Assembly (NCBI GenBank): GCA_959602045.1
Contig: CAUGRT010000003.1
Span: 77,501 to 141,500 of the forward strand
Source: an uncultured Clostridia bacterium
GTDB taxonomy: Bacteria > Bacillota > Clostridia > UBA1381
Length of the DNA stretch: 64,000 nt
Reading direction: 5' to 3'
The first letter of the stretch is position 1; every line of letters starts with the position of its first letter. The notes beneath the pieces were generated by a model, which saw only the letters and a list, made by a program, of their open reading frames with translations, was not told where the DNA came from and did not search any database. The position numbers and the translations under genes were made by a program. This document shows, in pieces, positions 55,948-64,000 of the stretch.

Positions 55948-56780
55948 ATGAATAAAGATGTTATGATTGTAACCGGAGCCGGACAGCTATCCATGGCTAT
56001 TGCAAGAAGAATGGGATATGGCAAAAAATCATAATGGGTGACAAGAATATTGATAATGCGAAAGCTGTCGCTGAGATTATGAATAATGCCGGCTTTGATG
56101 TAGAACCGATAGAGATGGATTTATCATCGAGAGCCTCCATTAAGAGCATGATAGCAAAAGCTCTGGAATACGGAGAAATTAAGATGCTCGTCAACGGTGC
56201 AGGCGTATCGCGGAGTCAGGCTCCGATTGAAGCTATTTTAAAGGTTGATTTATACGGAACGGCGGTATTATTGGAGGAAGTGGGAAAAGTTATTGCCGAC
56301 GGCGGTGTCGGTGTGACAATTTCCAGTCAGTCGGGATGGAGAATGCCGCTGCTTACGGCGCAAGAAGATGCCACATTGGCGACTACTCCTACCGAGGAAT
56401 TGTTGAATTTAGAAATCTTGCAGCCGAAAAATATCAAAGATACCCTCCATGCCTATCAGCTGGCAAAACGCTGCAACGAAAAACGCGTCATGGCTCAATC
56501 GGTAGAATGGGGCAAACGCGAAGCAAGATTAAATGATATTGCGCCGGGAATTATTGTAACGCCGCTTGCAATAGACGAATTTAACGGACCGCGCGGAGAT
56601 TTTTATAAAAATATGTTTGCCAAATGCCCGGCAGGCAGACCCGGAACAGCCGATGAAGTGGCAAATGTCGCGGAGCTTTTAATGAGCGATAAAGGTGCAT
56701 TTATTACCGGTTCAACCTTTCTTATTGACGGCGGCGCCACCTCCTCTTACTATTACGGTCCATTAAACCCCCAAGCATAA
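55948..56780 (+). pseudogene. Short-chain dehydrogenase/reductase with a one-base frameshift
   Basis: An SDR-family oxidoreductase split in two frames. The first frame (ATG 55948, stop TAA 56032-56034, 28 codons) encodes the nucleotide-binding start MNKDVMIVTGAGQLSMAIAR. The second (ATG 56034 to 56780, 248 codons) holds the rest, with ISSQSG, the YxxxK motif in HAYQLAKRC and the C-terminal GAFITGSTFLIDGGA. The break is in a run of six A at 56023-56028: one more A would join GYGKK to IIMGDKN in a single frame. The TGxxxGxG cofactor motif is also altered (GAGQLS). It may be true decay, a sequencing error, or slippage in an A-tract. Confidence 0.8.
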
Positions 56781-56825
56781 TTTATATACGGTAAAGTATA
56801 AAATGATTGATAAGGAGAATTTGAA

Positions 56826-57365
56826 ATGAGTAAAAAAGTTTTAATTTTATCAGGAAGTCCGAGAAACGACGGCAATTCCGACTTGTTATGTGATGAATTT
56901 ATGAAAGGCGCAAAAGACGCCGGTAATGAAGTTGAAAAAATCAGAGTAGCAACGAAAAAGATTGCGCCCTGTTCGGGTTGTTATTATTGCAGTGCTAACG
57001 ACGGGCAATGCGTTCATAAGGACGATATGGCAGAAATTTTGCAAAAAATGATAGACGCAGATGTTTTGGTACTTGCCAGTCCCGTCTACTTCTATTCCAT
57101 TGATGCACAGCTTAAAGCGGTGATTGACCGAACCGTAGCACGGTGGCTTGAAGTAAAGAACAAGGAGTTTTATTATATTGTTACTATGGCAGATACGGAG
57201 CGTTCCTCCGCTGATACCACACTTGCCTGTTTTAGAGGGTATGCAGACTGTGTTGAAGGTGCGGTCGAAAAGGGCGTTATTATCGGAAACGGTGTTTATA
57301 CACCTGGTGAAGTGAAAAATACACCGGCAATGAAAGACGCCTATAATATGGGTAAAAGTATTTAA
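56826..57365 (+). CDS. NAD(P)H-dependent flavin oxidoreductase, iron-sulfur flavoprotein-like
   Basis: The 179-residue flavodoxin-like protein has the FMN phosphate loop SGSPRNDGNS (9-18) and the LASPVYFYSIDAQLKAVIDR motif of the NADPH-dependent FMN reductase family. A cysteine motif at Cys49, Cys52, Cys55 and Cys62 (CSGCYYCSANDGQC) resembles the compact cluster motif of archaeal/clostridial iron-sulfur flavoproteins. It probably reduces quinone-like or disulfide substrates in an anaerobe. Good Shine-Dalgarno (AAGGAG). It lies 45 bp behind the broken SDR gene and may have shared its transcript. Confidence 0.85.
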   Translation: MSKKVLILSGSPRNDGNSDLLCDEFMKGAKDAGNEVEKIRVATKKIAPCSGCYYCSANDGQCVHKDDMAEILQKMIDADVLVLASPVYFYSIDAQLKAVIDRTVARWLEVKNKEFYYIVTMADTERSSADTTLACFRGYADCVEGAVEKGVIIGNGVYTPGEVKNTPAMKDAYNMGKSI

Positions 57366-57511
57366 AAGCATAGCCATTGGCAAAATAATTTCGATGTTTT
57401 ACGGCGATTTGGGTATAATATAGAAAGAAGCGATCAAACTATGAATAAATCACAGTAACGCTCCGGCAATTGGATTTGTGCTACCGGTAACAGCGAATGG
57501 AGGGGTATTTT

Positions 57512-59176
57512 TTGATTACTTTAGAGGGAACAGCCGTATGCGGTGGCGTGGCATTCGGCAAAGTTTTTGTGTTTTCAAGAGAGGAAAGCACCGTAAAGCG
57601 TACCCATATACAAAATGCCGAGGCTGAAATTCAGCGATTCCGCGCAGCAAAACAAGCCGCTGTTGCAGAGCTTGGCGCACTTTATGAAAAAGCCATCAAC
57701 GAAGTCGGCGATGCCAACGCTATGATCTTTCAGATTCACCAAATGATGCTGGAGGATGCAGACTACGCAGAATCCATCGAAAATATCATCACCTCTCATC
57801 TGCTCAATGCTGAAACCGCCACCGCCCAGACTTGCGATAATTTCGTTCAGATGTTTGAAGCTATGGACGACAGCTATATGCGTGAGCGAAGCGCGGATGT
57901 TCGGGATGTCAGCGAACGGCTGATCCGGATTCTTTCCGGCAGAAGCGGCAGTGTACTGATGGATGAAACCCCGGTCATTGTCGCCGCGGATGATCTTGCC
58001 CCCAGTGAAACCGTTCAATTTGACAAAAACAAAATTCTTGCCTTTGTCACGGAAGGCGGTTCCACAAGCTCTCACACTGCAATTCTGGCACGGATGATGA
58101 ATATTCCGGCGATTATCGGCGTCAAAGGTCTGCTTTCCAATTCCCTTGTGGATAAAAATGCCATCGCAGACGGATTTTCCGGTAAGCTGTATCTTGATCC
58201 CGATGAAGATACAATTCGCAAAATGGAAGAAAAATTGAACGAATCCAAACGTCAAAAAGAACTCCTGCAAAAGCTTCGCGGTCACGAGAGTATCACAAAG
58301 GACGGTCGAAAAATCGAGCTATACGCCAATATCGGCAACGTCCATGATACCGGGCTTGCCCTCTCCAACGACGCCGAGGGAATCGGTTTATTCCGAAGTG
58401 AATTTTTATATCTTGAGGCGACGGATTACCCCTCTGAGGATGTTCAGTTCGGCGCGTATAAAGCCGTTCTTTCCAAGATGGTCAACAAGCGAGTTGTGAT
58501 TCGCACTTTGGATATTGGTGCTGACAAACAAGTTGATTATTTCCATATGCCCAAAGAAGAAAACCCGGCAATGGGGATTCGCGCAATTCGGATTTGCCTG
58601 GAACGTCCCGACATCTTTAAAACTCAGCTGCGTGCCCTATATCGTGCCTCTATTTTCGGAAAGCTTGCCATCATGTTTCCGATGATTACATCAGAATGGG
58701 AGATTCTAAAAATTCTCGAAATCGTTGATGAGGTCAAAGCCGAACTGGATTCGGAGGGAATTTCATATTCCCCGAACATTGAATTGGGATGTATGATTGA
58801 AACACCGGCGGCGGCAATTATCAGTGATTTACTTGCAAAGCATCTTGATTTTTTCTCAATCGGCACGAACGATCTTACACAATATACACTGGCGGCAGAC
58901 CGGCAAAATCCTGCGATCGGGAACTTCTGCGATCCGCATCATAAAGCCATTCTGCGTCTGATTCGGATGATTTGCGATAATGCTCACGCTGAAAATACAT
59001 GGGTCGGTATCTGCGGTGAGCTTGGCGCTGATCTGGAATTGACACAAACCTTTCTTGCACTCGGCATTGACGAACTGTCCGTCACACCCAACGCGATTTT
59101 ACCGCTGCGCCAAAAGATTTTGGATACTGATGTTTCCGAAGTTAAAGACGCAATTCTGTATGATATTAACCATTAA
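57512..59176 (+). CDS. ptsI: Phosphoenolpyruvate-protein phosphotransferase (PTS Enzyme I)
   Basis: First enzyme of the sugar phosphotransferase system; takes phosphate from PEP and passes it to HPr. About 554 residues: N-terminal HPr-binding/phosphohistidine domain with GGSTSSHTAILARMMNIPA (His188) and the C-terminal PEP-binding TIM barrel with the IRTLDIGADKQ block, GCMIETPAA, FSIGTNDLTQYTLAADR and Cys501 (VGICGEL). The frame opens at an ATG at 57497, but GGAGGGG follows that ATG and is spaced for the TTG at 57512. No HPr or sugar-specific PTS genes lie nearby. A TATAAT at about 57412 may be its -10. Confidence 0.95.
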   Translation: MITLEGTAVCGGVAFGKVFVFSREESTVKRTHIQNAEAEIQRFRAAKQAAVAELGALYEKAINEVGDANAMIFQIHQMMLEDADYAESIENIITSHLLNAETATAQTCDNFVQMFEAMDDSYMRERSADVRDVSERLIRILSGRSGSVLMDETPVIVAADDLAPSETVQFDKNKILAFVTEGGSTSSHTAILARMMNIPAIIGVKGLLSNSLVDKNAIADGFSGKLYLDPDEDTIRKMEEKLNESKRQKELLQKLRGHESITKDGRKIELYANIGNVHDTGLALSNDAEGIGLFRSEFLYLEATDYPSEDVQFGAYKAVLSKMVNKRVVIRTLDIGADKQVDYFHMPKEENPAMGIRAIRICLERPDIFKTQLRALYRASIFGKLAIMFPMITSEWEILKILEIVDEVKAELDSEGISYSPNIELGCMIETPAAAIISDLLAKHLDFFSIGTNDLTQYTLAADRQNPAIGNFCDPHHKAILRLIRMICDNAHAENTWVGICGELGADLELTQTFLALGIDELSVTPNAILPLRQKILDTDVSEVKDAILYDINH

Positions 59177-59206
59177 AAAGGGGCGATAAAAATCATCGCC
59201 CCCTCT
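59175..59206. terminator. Terminator between ptsI and the DeoR gene
   Basis: GGGGCGAT (59180-59187) and ATCGCCCC (59195-59202) form a perfect 8-bp stem. TTTTT follows on the minus strand, so it serves the DeoR gene best; the plus-strand tail (CTCTTACTG) is weaker. Confidence 0.8.
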
Positions 59207-59216
59207 TACTGTAAAA

Positions 59217-59981
59217 TCAAACATTAATAACGCGCACATCCACTTCATTGAGCGCATTGCTCCATTCCTCACTCAGCTGCACATCCGTAATAAAGCAATC
59301 CAGCTTATCCAGACCGCCGATTGAGGGAACCCCCAATCTTCCCAGCTTGTTATGGTCGCACAAGAATATGACCGATTCGCTGTTATGAATCATGGCTTTC
59401 TTAATTTCCGCTTCCCCCTCACTGCTGTCAACCAGTCCGCGAGAAAGTGTTACACCCTTGCAGGAAAAAAAGCACTTATTGGCAAAGTAATTTTCCCGGA
59501 TGGTTTTCTCGGCAATCCGTCCAACATAGGACATATTCTTCGGTGTAAGCTCTCCCCCTGTGCAGATTACGTGAATCCCCTCACATTCCGAAAGCTCCGC
59601 TACAATTTTAGACGCATTTGTAATCACCGTCACGCCGCTCTTATCCTTAATATATCTTGCCAAATGCCACGCAGAAGTACTGGCATCCAAAAAGACTGTT
59701 TCTCCGTTTCGTATAATCTGCGCCGCACGTTTTCCGATCCGCTGTTTTTCCTCATAATTCACCGTATCGCGCTCGGTGATGGTCAAATCGGTCGGATTGT
59801 TCTCGACAAGCGTTGCTCCGCCATAGGTGCGGATCAGTACGCCCTGTTTTTCCAGCTTTAAAAGATCATTCCGAATGGTTTCTGTCGTAACTTCAAACTG
59901 CTTTGCAAGGTCTATGACCAATACGCTCCCGTTCTCGTTAATCATCTGCTCAATATGATTACGCCGTTCTACTGCAAGCAC
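59217..59981 (-). CDS. DeoR/GlpR family transcriptional regulator
   Basis: The 254-residue repressor has an N-terminal DeoR winged helix (RRNHIEQMINENGSVLVIDL, FEVTTETIRNDLLKLEKQG, RTYGGA) and a sugar-phosphate-binding DeoRC domain (TVFLDASTSAWHLARYI, VITNASKI, CTGGELTPKNMSYVG). These regulators respond to phosphosugars and usually control carbohydrate genes; none is adjacent except the convergent ptsI. It starts at GTG with GGAGGGGGA upstream. Confidence 0.9.
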   Translation of the reverse strand: MLAVERRNHIEQMINENGSVLVIDLAKQFEVTTETIRNDLLKLEKQGVLIRTYGGATLVENNPTDLTITERDTVNYEEKQRIGKRAAQIIRNGETVFLDASTSAWHLARYIKDKSGVTVITNASKIVAELSECEGIHVICTGGELTPKNMSYVGRIAEKTIRENYFANKCFFSCKGVTLSRGLVDSSEGEAEIKKAMIHNSESVIFLCDHNKLGRLGVPSIGGLDKLDCFITDVQLSEEWSNALNEVDVRVINV

Positions 59982-60007
59982 CGAATCCCCCTCCTGACTT
60001 TGTATCT

Positions 60008-60355
60008 TTATTCATCCAAATGAATCATGACCTGCTCAATAATCCGCTTAACGTGGTCATCATCCAAAGAATAAAATGTATTTTTTCCTTCTCGTCTTGC
60101 TTTAACAAGCCGCGCCTGTTTTAACGTACGCAATTGATGGCTGATTGCAGACTGAGTCATATTCAGCTTCGCACTAATATCATAAACGCACAATTCCTCA
60201 TCAAACAGCGTCCACAGAATCCGAATCCGCGTATTATCCGCAAACACCTTAAAGACATCGCTGATTCCGGCTGTCGTTTCCTCACTCGGAAGCTCGGATT
60301 TGATCCGTTCCAGAACACGTTGATTATACTGACATGTCTTACACTGTTCTCCCAT
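60008..60355 (-). CDS. ArsR/SmtB-type metal-responsive repressor
   Basis: The 115-residue winged-helix protein has ELCVYDISAKLNMTQSAISH as its HTH region and, at the C-terminus, Asp99-x-His101...His112-x-x-Glu115 (DDHVKRIIEQVMIHLDE). That is the spacing of the alpha5 zinc site of SmtB-like sensors. Cys5, Cys8 (CKTC) and Cys56 (ELCVYD) could form an alpha3N-type site as well. It should derepress a transport gene on metal binding, yet no metal exporter or importer is adjacent. The start at 60355 has AAAGGAG at a good distance; an in-frame start at 60376 precedes it. Confidence 0.88.
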   Translation of the reverse strand: MGEQCKTCQYNQRVLERIKSELPSEETTAGISDVFKVFADNTRIRILWTLFDEELCVYDISAKLNMTQSAISHQLRTLKQARLVKARREGKNTFYSLDDDHVKRIIEQVMIHLDE

Positions 60356-60407
60356 CTTAACAATTTCTCCTTTCATTCACCCATCCGGGCGTGGCAGTAA
60401 GAATTTT

Positions 60408-61886
60408 TTATTTTAATCCCTTTTTTCGGGATTCCTGTTTCATTTGAATATCCGCCGCAATCATCGACAGCAACGGAATTATAGTAAAATTATATCGCGG
60501 CTGAATCTCAATCAAAGCATAAACCGCCATATACCCAAACAGAATAACGCCCACTTCAAAAATTTTACTCCGATTTTTTTGATCTCGTATCAGCTTGATT
60601 GCCGCAAGTAAAGCAATAATCATCATATAAGCGCTAACCGCTCTGCGGCAAATCAGATTCGAAAATAACGGATGGTTTTCCGTATCCATAATCCATGGAT
60701 AAACATAGCTCCCGAACTGATATACCACCTTTTGGAACATCAGCGGCAGATTTCCGCGTTCGAACAGCCGCGTCATTAATGTATCCCAAAGCTGAGACGG
60801 AGTATTTAATAAATCCATATCCGCCTGGCTCCAACCGCCGCGCGTTTCCTTATTCAGACCCACGCACAGTTTATACTGTAAATTCCCGCTGTAAATATGC
60901 CCCGAAATCAATCCGCCCTGCCGCATTATACCGTCACAAATCAGGATTCCGCCGGCAAATGCAGCGAAAAAAGCGACTGCTCGCACTGCTCCCTTTTTCT
61001 CGCCGCGCACCCATGCGATGATATAAATTAGTAAAATCCCGATTGCCACAACATACATTTCCGGGCGCATAATCTGTGCCGCACTCAAAACCGCACCGCT
61101 AATCAACGCTCCGGGCAGCCTTTTATATTTTAAGGCAATCCATAATGCCGCAACCATCAGCATCGTTGCCGGATGCTGATTGGAGAAAATCCCGGTAAAT
61201 AAGATATTTAACGGATTCAATGCCATAAACAGCAACGCCGTTTCAAAAGCCTTTTCTCCGAACAACTCCTTTGCTGCCAATGCTGTAAACAAACAAGTCA
61301 GCGTTCCGTAAATGACATTCATTACTCCAGGAGAAATTCCGCATTTCAGCAATATCGCCTCATAGAGCAAAAATGGCATATTTGCAGACCAGATTCCTGT
61401 CCACTGCGTTCCCATCTCGTGCAAAAATCTTCCCCAATAACCGATTGGGATGGTGGTTAGCAGCTGCGCCATTTCATAGTTATCTAAAAAATCCGATGTC
61501 TGCGGCAATTTCCATGCCAAAATCGCAGCAATCCGCAATCCCAATGCCGCAAGCACAATCCCGATCGTTACTTTCAGCCGTCGTGAGAACGTCCGTTTTT
61601 CCACAGACACTATTTTCAACACCAGACAAAACAGCAGCGATACCGCGATAAACACCAAAATCCCGGTCAGCACAGAACCGGATGACATATGCGTTTGCAA
61701 AATCGACACTACCCCATTGTGCAGCAGCGCCGATACGCTCACATTGTCATAAAAGCCATCCTTAAAATTCAGATTCACCATTCCCATCCCCAGTGCACCG
61801 AGAATGAGAAATATAGCCACAACCCGGCATATAATAATGGATGGGATTTCTATCGGGTCATGCTTCTTCTTTGTTTTTTTATTCAT
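60408..61886 (-). CDS. Polytopic membrane protein, GT-C glycosyltransferase-like
   Basis: The 492-residue protein has about ten or more hydrophobic helices and a large loop after the second helix (LRIAAILAWKLPQTSDFLDNYEMAQLL...). An acidic residue early in that loop (TSDFLDN), the WSANMPFLLYEAILL segment and the ALNPLNILFTGIFSNQHPAT motif suggest the lipid-linked-sugar mannosyltransferase (GT39/PMT-like) fold. No precise substrate can be given. It lies between rho and the ArsR gene on the same strand. Its Shine-Dalgarno (GCGAAAGA) is weak. Confidence 0.7.
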   Translation of the reverse strand: MNKKTKKKHDPIEIPSIIICRVVAIFLILGALGMGMVNLNFKDGFYDNVSVSALLHNGVVSILQTHMSSGSVLTGILVFIAVSLLFCLVLKIVSVEKRTFSRRLKVTIGIVLAALGLRIAAILAWKLPQTSDFLDNYEMAQLLTTIPIGYWGRFLHEMGTQWTGIWSANMPFLLYEAILLKCGISPGVMNVIYGTLTCLFTALAAKELFGEKAFETALLFMALNPLNILFTGIFSNQHPATMLMVAALWIALKYKRLPGALISGAVLSAAQIMRPEMYVVAIGILLIYIIAWVRGEKKGAVRAVAFFAAFAGGILICDGIMRQGGLISGHIYSGNLQYKLCVGLNKETRGGWSQADMDLLNTPSQLWDTLMTRLFERGNLPLMFQKVVYQFGSYVYPWIMDTENHPLFSNLICRRAVSAYMMIIALLAAIKLIRDQKNRSKIFEVGVILFGYMAVYALIEIQPRYNFTIIPLLSMIAADIQMKQESRKKGLK

Positions 61887-61913
61887 TCTTTCGCTATTAA
61901 AAGGGACAATTTT

Positions 61914-63227
61914 TTAACCCTTTCCGTAATATTTAATAATTGTTTCCGATAATTCATGTGTGTTGTTCACGGTACGAATCATTTTCAGCAGCATCGCCAT
62001 CACTTCAGCACTGCCAACCTTTGCCGCCTCGCGGCGAATCAACCATGCAGCCTCTCTTTCCAGATTGGTAAGCAGGGATTCCTCGCGTCTTGTCCCCGAC
62101 TTCACAATATCAATCGCCGGGAAAATCCGCCGCTCCTGGAGTCCCCGATCCAGCTTTAATTCCATATTGCCGGTTCCCTTAAATTCCTCGAAAATAACAT
62201 CATCCATGCGGCTGCCGGTTTCCACCAATGCCGTTGCCAAAACTGTCAGACTTCCGCCCTCGCGAATATTTCGTGCCGCACCGAAGAATTTTTTCGGTTT
62301 ATACAACGCGTCCGGATCCAGACCGCCCGAAAGCGTCCGCCCCGTCGGTGCAACAGTCAGATTGTTTGCCCGCGCCAGTCTTGTAATTGAATCCAAAAGA
62401 ATGACAACGTCCTTTTTTTGCTCCACCAATCGCATCGCGCGTTCCAATACCATCTCCGAAACCTTGCAATGGTTTTCCGGCATCTGGTCAAAGGTCGAAA
62501 ATACCACATCGCCGTCAATCGACTCCCGAATATCGGTCACTTCCTCCGGACGTTCATCAATCAACAAGACAATCAGCTTAACCTCCGGATGATTTTTTGT
62601 AATTGCATTTGCGATCGTTTTAATTAATGTAGTTTTACCTGCTTTTGGGGGTGCAACAATCATGCCGCGCTGTCCCTTGCCGATTGGTGCAATAATGTCA
62701 ATCAGCTTTGCCGCCGCACCGCCGTAAACACCGCTGTCCAATCTAAGCTTCTCCGTCGGATAAATCGGTGTTAGATATTCAAACGGGCGACGCTTTAGGG
62801 CAACGTCAATCGAATCCCCGTTAATTTTTTTAACGAAAATCAACGGCGCATATTTATCCGCGTCCGGTGTCGGGCGGCAATCTCCTATAATTTCATCACC
62901 GGTTTTCAGATTGAATCGCTGAATCTGAACCGGCGAAACATAGATGTCCCCTCTGCTCGAGCTGTAATTTGCCACGCGAAGAAACCCGAATCCATCTCCC
63001 ATAACATCCAATATGCCCCGCACCTCAACAACATCTGCCGGCCGTTCACGCCGCTTAGGCTGTTCCTGCTGTGCATTTTTCTTTTCTTCGAGCTGTTTTC
63101 TTTTTGCGCGTATCCGTTCAATAATTTCATCTTTTCTTAAGGCAGAAATTTTTTCAATTTCCAACCCTTGCGCAATTTGTTTCAATTCCTCCTTGGTTTT
63201 TCGTTCCAATGCAACGCCATCTTGCAT
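61914..63227 (-). CDS. rho: Transcription termination factor Rho
   Basis: Hexameric RNA helicase that ends transcription. About 437 residues: N-terminal SAP-like helical domain (ALERKTKEELKQIAQGLEIE), a Lys/Gln/Glu-rich insert (KQLEEKKNAQQEQPKRRERP), cold-shock RNA-binding domain (GILDVMGDGFGFLRVANYSS) and RecA-like motor with Walker A PPKAGKTTLIK, VILLDSITRLARANN and the Q-loop/R-loop region. The open frame extends to 63290, but AGAGAGG is placed for the ATG at 63227. Consensus promoter at 63362-63390; the roughly 130-base leader could serve Rho autoregulation. Confidence 0.96.
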   Translation of the reverse strand: MQDGVALERKTKEELKQIAQGLEIEKISALRKDEIIERIRAKRKQLEEKKNAQQEQPKRRERPADVVEVRGILDVMGDGFGFLRVANYSSSRGDIYVSPVQIQRFNLKTGDEIIGDCRPTPDADKYAPLIFVKKINGDSIDVALKRRPFEYLTPIYPTEKLRLDSGVYGGAAAKLIDIIAPIGKGQRGMIVAPPKAGKTTLIKTIANAITKNHPEVKLIVLLIDERPEEVTDIRESIDGDVVFSTFDQMPENHCKVSEMVLERAMRLVEQKKDVVILLDSITRLARANNLTVAPTGRTLSGGLDPDALYKPKKFFGAARNIREGGSLTVLATALVETGSRMDDVIFEEFKGTGNMELKLDRGLQERRIFPAIDIVKSGTRREESLLTNLEREAAWLIRREAAKVGSAEVMAMLLKMIRTVNNTHELSETIIKYYGKG

Positions 63228-63361
63228 ATTTATACCTCTCTTTATGTTTTTATAATTCACGGAATTATCAGAAATACACGGCGGCAACACCGCATAGTAA
63301 TTAAATTATTGGGAAACTTTAGGAATCCGAAATTTAAGAAAAAATAATTTGTGATAATTAT

Positions 63362-63390
63362 ATTATACACCATTTTTCCTGAAATGTCAA
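63362..63390 (-). promoter_or_regulatory. Predicted rho promoter
   Basis: Minus-strand TTGACA (63385-63390), 17-bp spacer, TATAAT (63362-63367): perfect sigma-A consensus. Confidence 0.85.
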
Positions 63391-63432
63391 ATATAATTAT
63401 TATAAAATAAAATTGGCTTATCTATGCGATTT

Positions 63433-63669
63433 TTAAGAACATTCCATCTTGTCAAAATCACATTTGACATACTTATGCCTATCCAAACGTTTTAAACTAT
63501 CATTACCCACATTTTCTATTTGAGGAATTGAATCAGGTAATATTGAATTCTGCAATACCCATAGACCATCGTCCTCCTGAGATTCAAACATTGACACCAA
63601 GGCAATAGAATTGTTTTTTCCATTCCAAGCACTTGTAGATGAATTATATCGTCGAGAGACTATTTCCAT
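63433..63669 (-). CDS. Small hypothetical protein, possibly the tail of a broken gene
   Basis: A 78-residue frame from an ATG at 63669 (a TTG at 63678 is also in frame), MEIVSRRYNSSTSAWNGKNN..., ending KCDFDKMECS. No Shine-Dalgarno stands before it. The residue composition is protein-like (acidic patch ESQEDDGLW, VLQNSILPDSIP), but no family is recognised. It overlaps the end of another decayed frame, so the two may once have been one gene. DNA here is more AT-rich than the genes to the left. Confidence 0.35.
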   Translation of the reverse strand: MEIVSRRYNSSTSAWNGKNNSIALVSMFESQEDDGLWVLQNSILPDSIPQIENVGNDSLKRLDRHKYVKCDFDKMECS

Positions 63670-63840
63670 ATGGTCCAATAGCTGTTGAAAAAGTTTTTTC
63701 CTATTGAATCTTTTCCACCTCCATCAACTACAAAGCCACCTTTGTTACTTATAACATTTCCTTCTTTGTCAATTTTAACTTCAGCACAACCAGCGGCATT
63801 AACTTCTATCTTAAAATTAGATTGCCTTCTTTGACATACT
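63660..63840 (-). pseudogene. Decayed coding remnant in two frames
   Basis: Reading leftward, one frame gives HSKTDECRYIKKYVKEGN and then a stop. Shifting the frame continues with FKIEVNAAGCAEVKIDKEGN, VISNKGGFVVDGGGKDSIGK and NFFNSYWTIWK before a stop at 63660. No start codon or ribosome site is present. The coherent peptide across the shift suggests a real gene broken by indels. I do not recognise the family. Confidence 0.4.
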
Positions 63841-63891
63841 TTTTGATATACCTACACTCGTCAGTTTTGGAGTGGTATAATATAAATAGAG

Positions 63892-63920
63892 TCGACAAAC
63901 ACCCAAAAATCTGATATAAT
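63892..63920 (+). promoter_or_regulatory. Predicted promoter near the window edge
   Basis: TCGACA (63892-63897), 17-bp spacer, TATAAT (63915-63920). TCTGAT and ATCAGA form a small palindrome across the -10 (about 63910-63928), possibly an operator. Confidence 0.45.
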
Positions 63921-63927
63921 AAATCAG

Positions 63928-64000
63928 AAAGAGGAAACAGCGCCTACCAGAACCTTTAAAGAGCTTTATGATGAATACATGGAAATGCACAGCCATGAGG
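63928..64000 (+). CDS. Partial frame running off the window, possibly recombinase-like
   Basis: The frame reads KEETAPTRTFKELYDEYMEM then HSHE and is open to the edge. TFKELYDEYM resembles the start of the core-binding domain in tyrosine recombinases of conjugative elements and phages, but only 24 codons are visible and no start codon has a good ribosome site. Treat the assignment as a guess. Confidence 0.25.

Noticed and set aside
57575..58285. Long antisense frame (about 236 codons) over ptsI
   Set aside because: It is a shadow of conserved Enzyme I sequence with no start signals.
61960..62592. Long antisense frame (about 210 codons) over rho
   Set aside because: It mirrors strongly conserved rho codons and has no Shine-Dalgarno or protein-like motif.

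Overview
The window looks like chromosomal DNA of an anaerobic, endospore-forming Firmicute of the class Clostridia, probably an Oscillospirales/Ruminococcaceae-type gut bacterium. The evidence is a germination protease gene (gpr), a PolC-type replicase, an HrcA/CIRCE heat-shock operon in Firmicutes order, an EF-P gene with the M16-peptidase pair linked to EF-P modification in Bacillus, BspA-like leucine-rich-repeat and SLH surface proteins, and strong Shine-Dalgarno sites with several TTG/GTG starts. The lineage is inferred from gene content. I see no rRNA, tRNA or CRISPR array. Most genes are on the minus strand and are housekeeping genes.

Layout. 0-3.6 kb (+): gpr and two M16 peptidase-like genes. 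3.7-12 kb (-): DMT transporter, NAD synthetase, RarA, a TPR protein, then a DUF896-asnA-asnS operon in which asparagine is made and then charged to tRNA; a 41-residue Cys-rich membrane peptide lies beside it (+). 12-23 kb (-): Lon, three tandem M42 aminopeptidase paralogues (the middle one lacks catalytic residues), MurD and PolC. 23-31.7 kb (-): PurL, then an unusual hisD-like/hisB-like/HAD group directly downstream of dnaJ. 30.5-37.8 kb (-): hemW-hrcA-grpE-dnaK-dnaJ with CIRCE, a CD1247-type zinc-ribbon protein and EF-P. 38-41 kb: an ECF sigma/DUF4179 anti-sigma pair, a repeat array, and a YkgJ-type Cys-cluster protein. 41-50 kb: VanW protein, thymidylate kinase, TagA glycosyltransferase, citrate synthase, and a type II topoisomerase pair. 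50.7-57.4 kb is more accessory: two secreted LRR proteins (one with SLH anchors), a large double-HTH regulator, a frameshifted SDR and a flavodoxin-like reductase. 57.5-63.2 kb: PTS Enzyme I, a DeoR regulator, an ArsR/SmtB-type regulator, a GT-C-like membrane protein and Rho. From about 63.4 kb to the edge the DNA is AT-rich with gene debris, probably the margin of a mobile element.

Four things stand out. (1) A dispersed repeat family of about 90 bp has a conserved core between arms that are perfectly complementary within each copy but differ between copies (5 loci, including a degraded copy and an exact 86-bp-period tandem array). (2) The HisD-like and HisB-like enzymes sit behind dnaJ, and each has lost conserved metal- or substrate-binding residues. 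(3) A predicted M42 pseudoenzyme lies between two intact paralogues. (4) An SDR gene is broken by one base in an A-tract. All family assignments come from reading the sequence; no database search was run.
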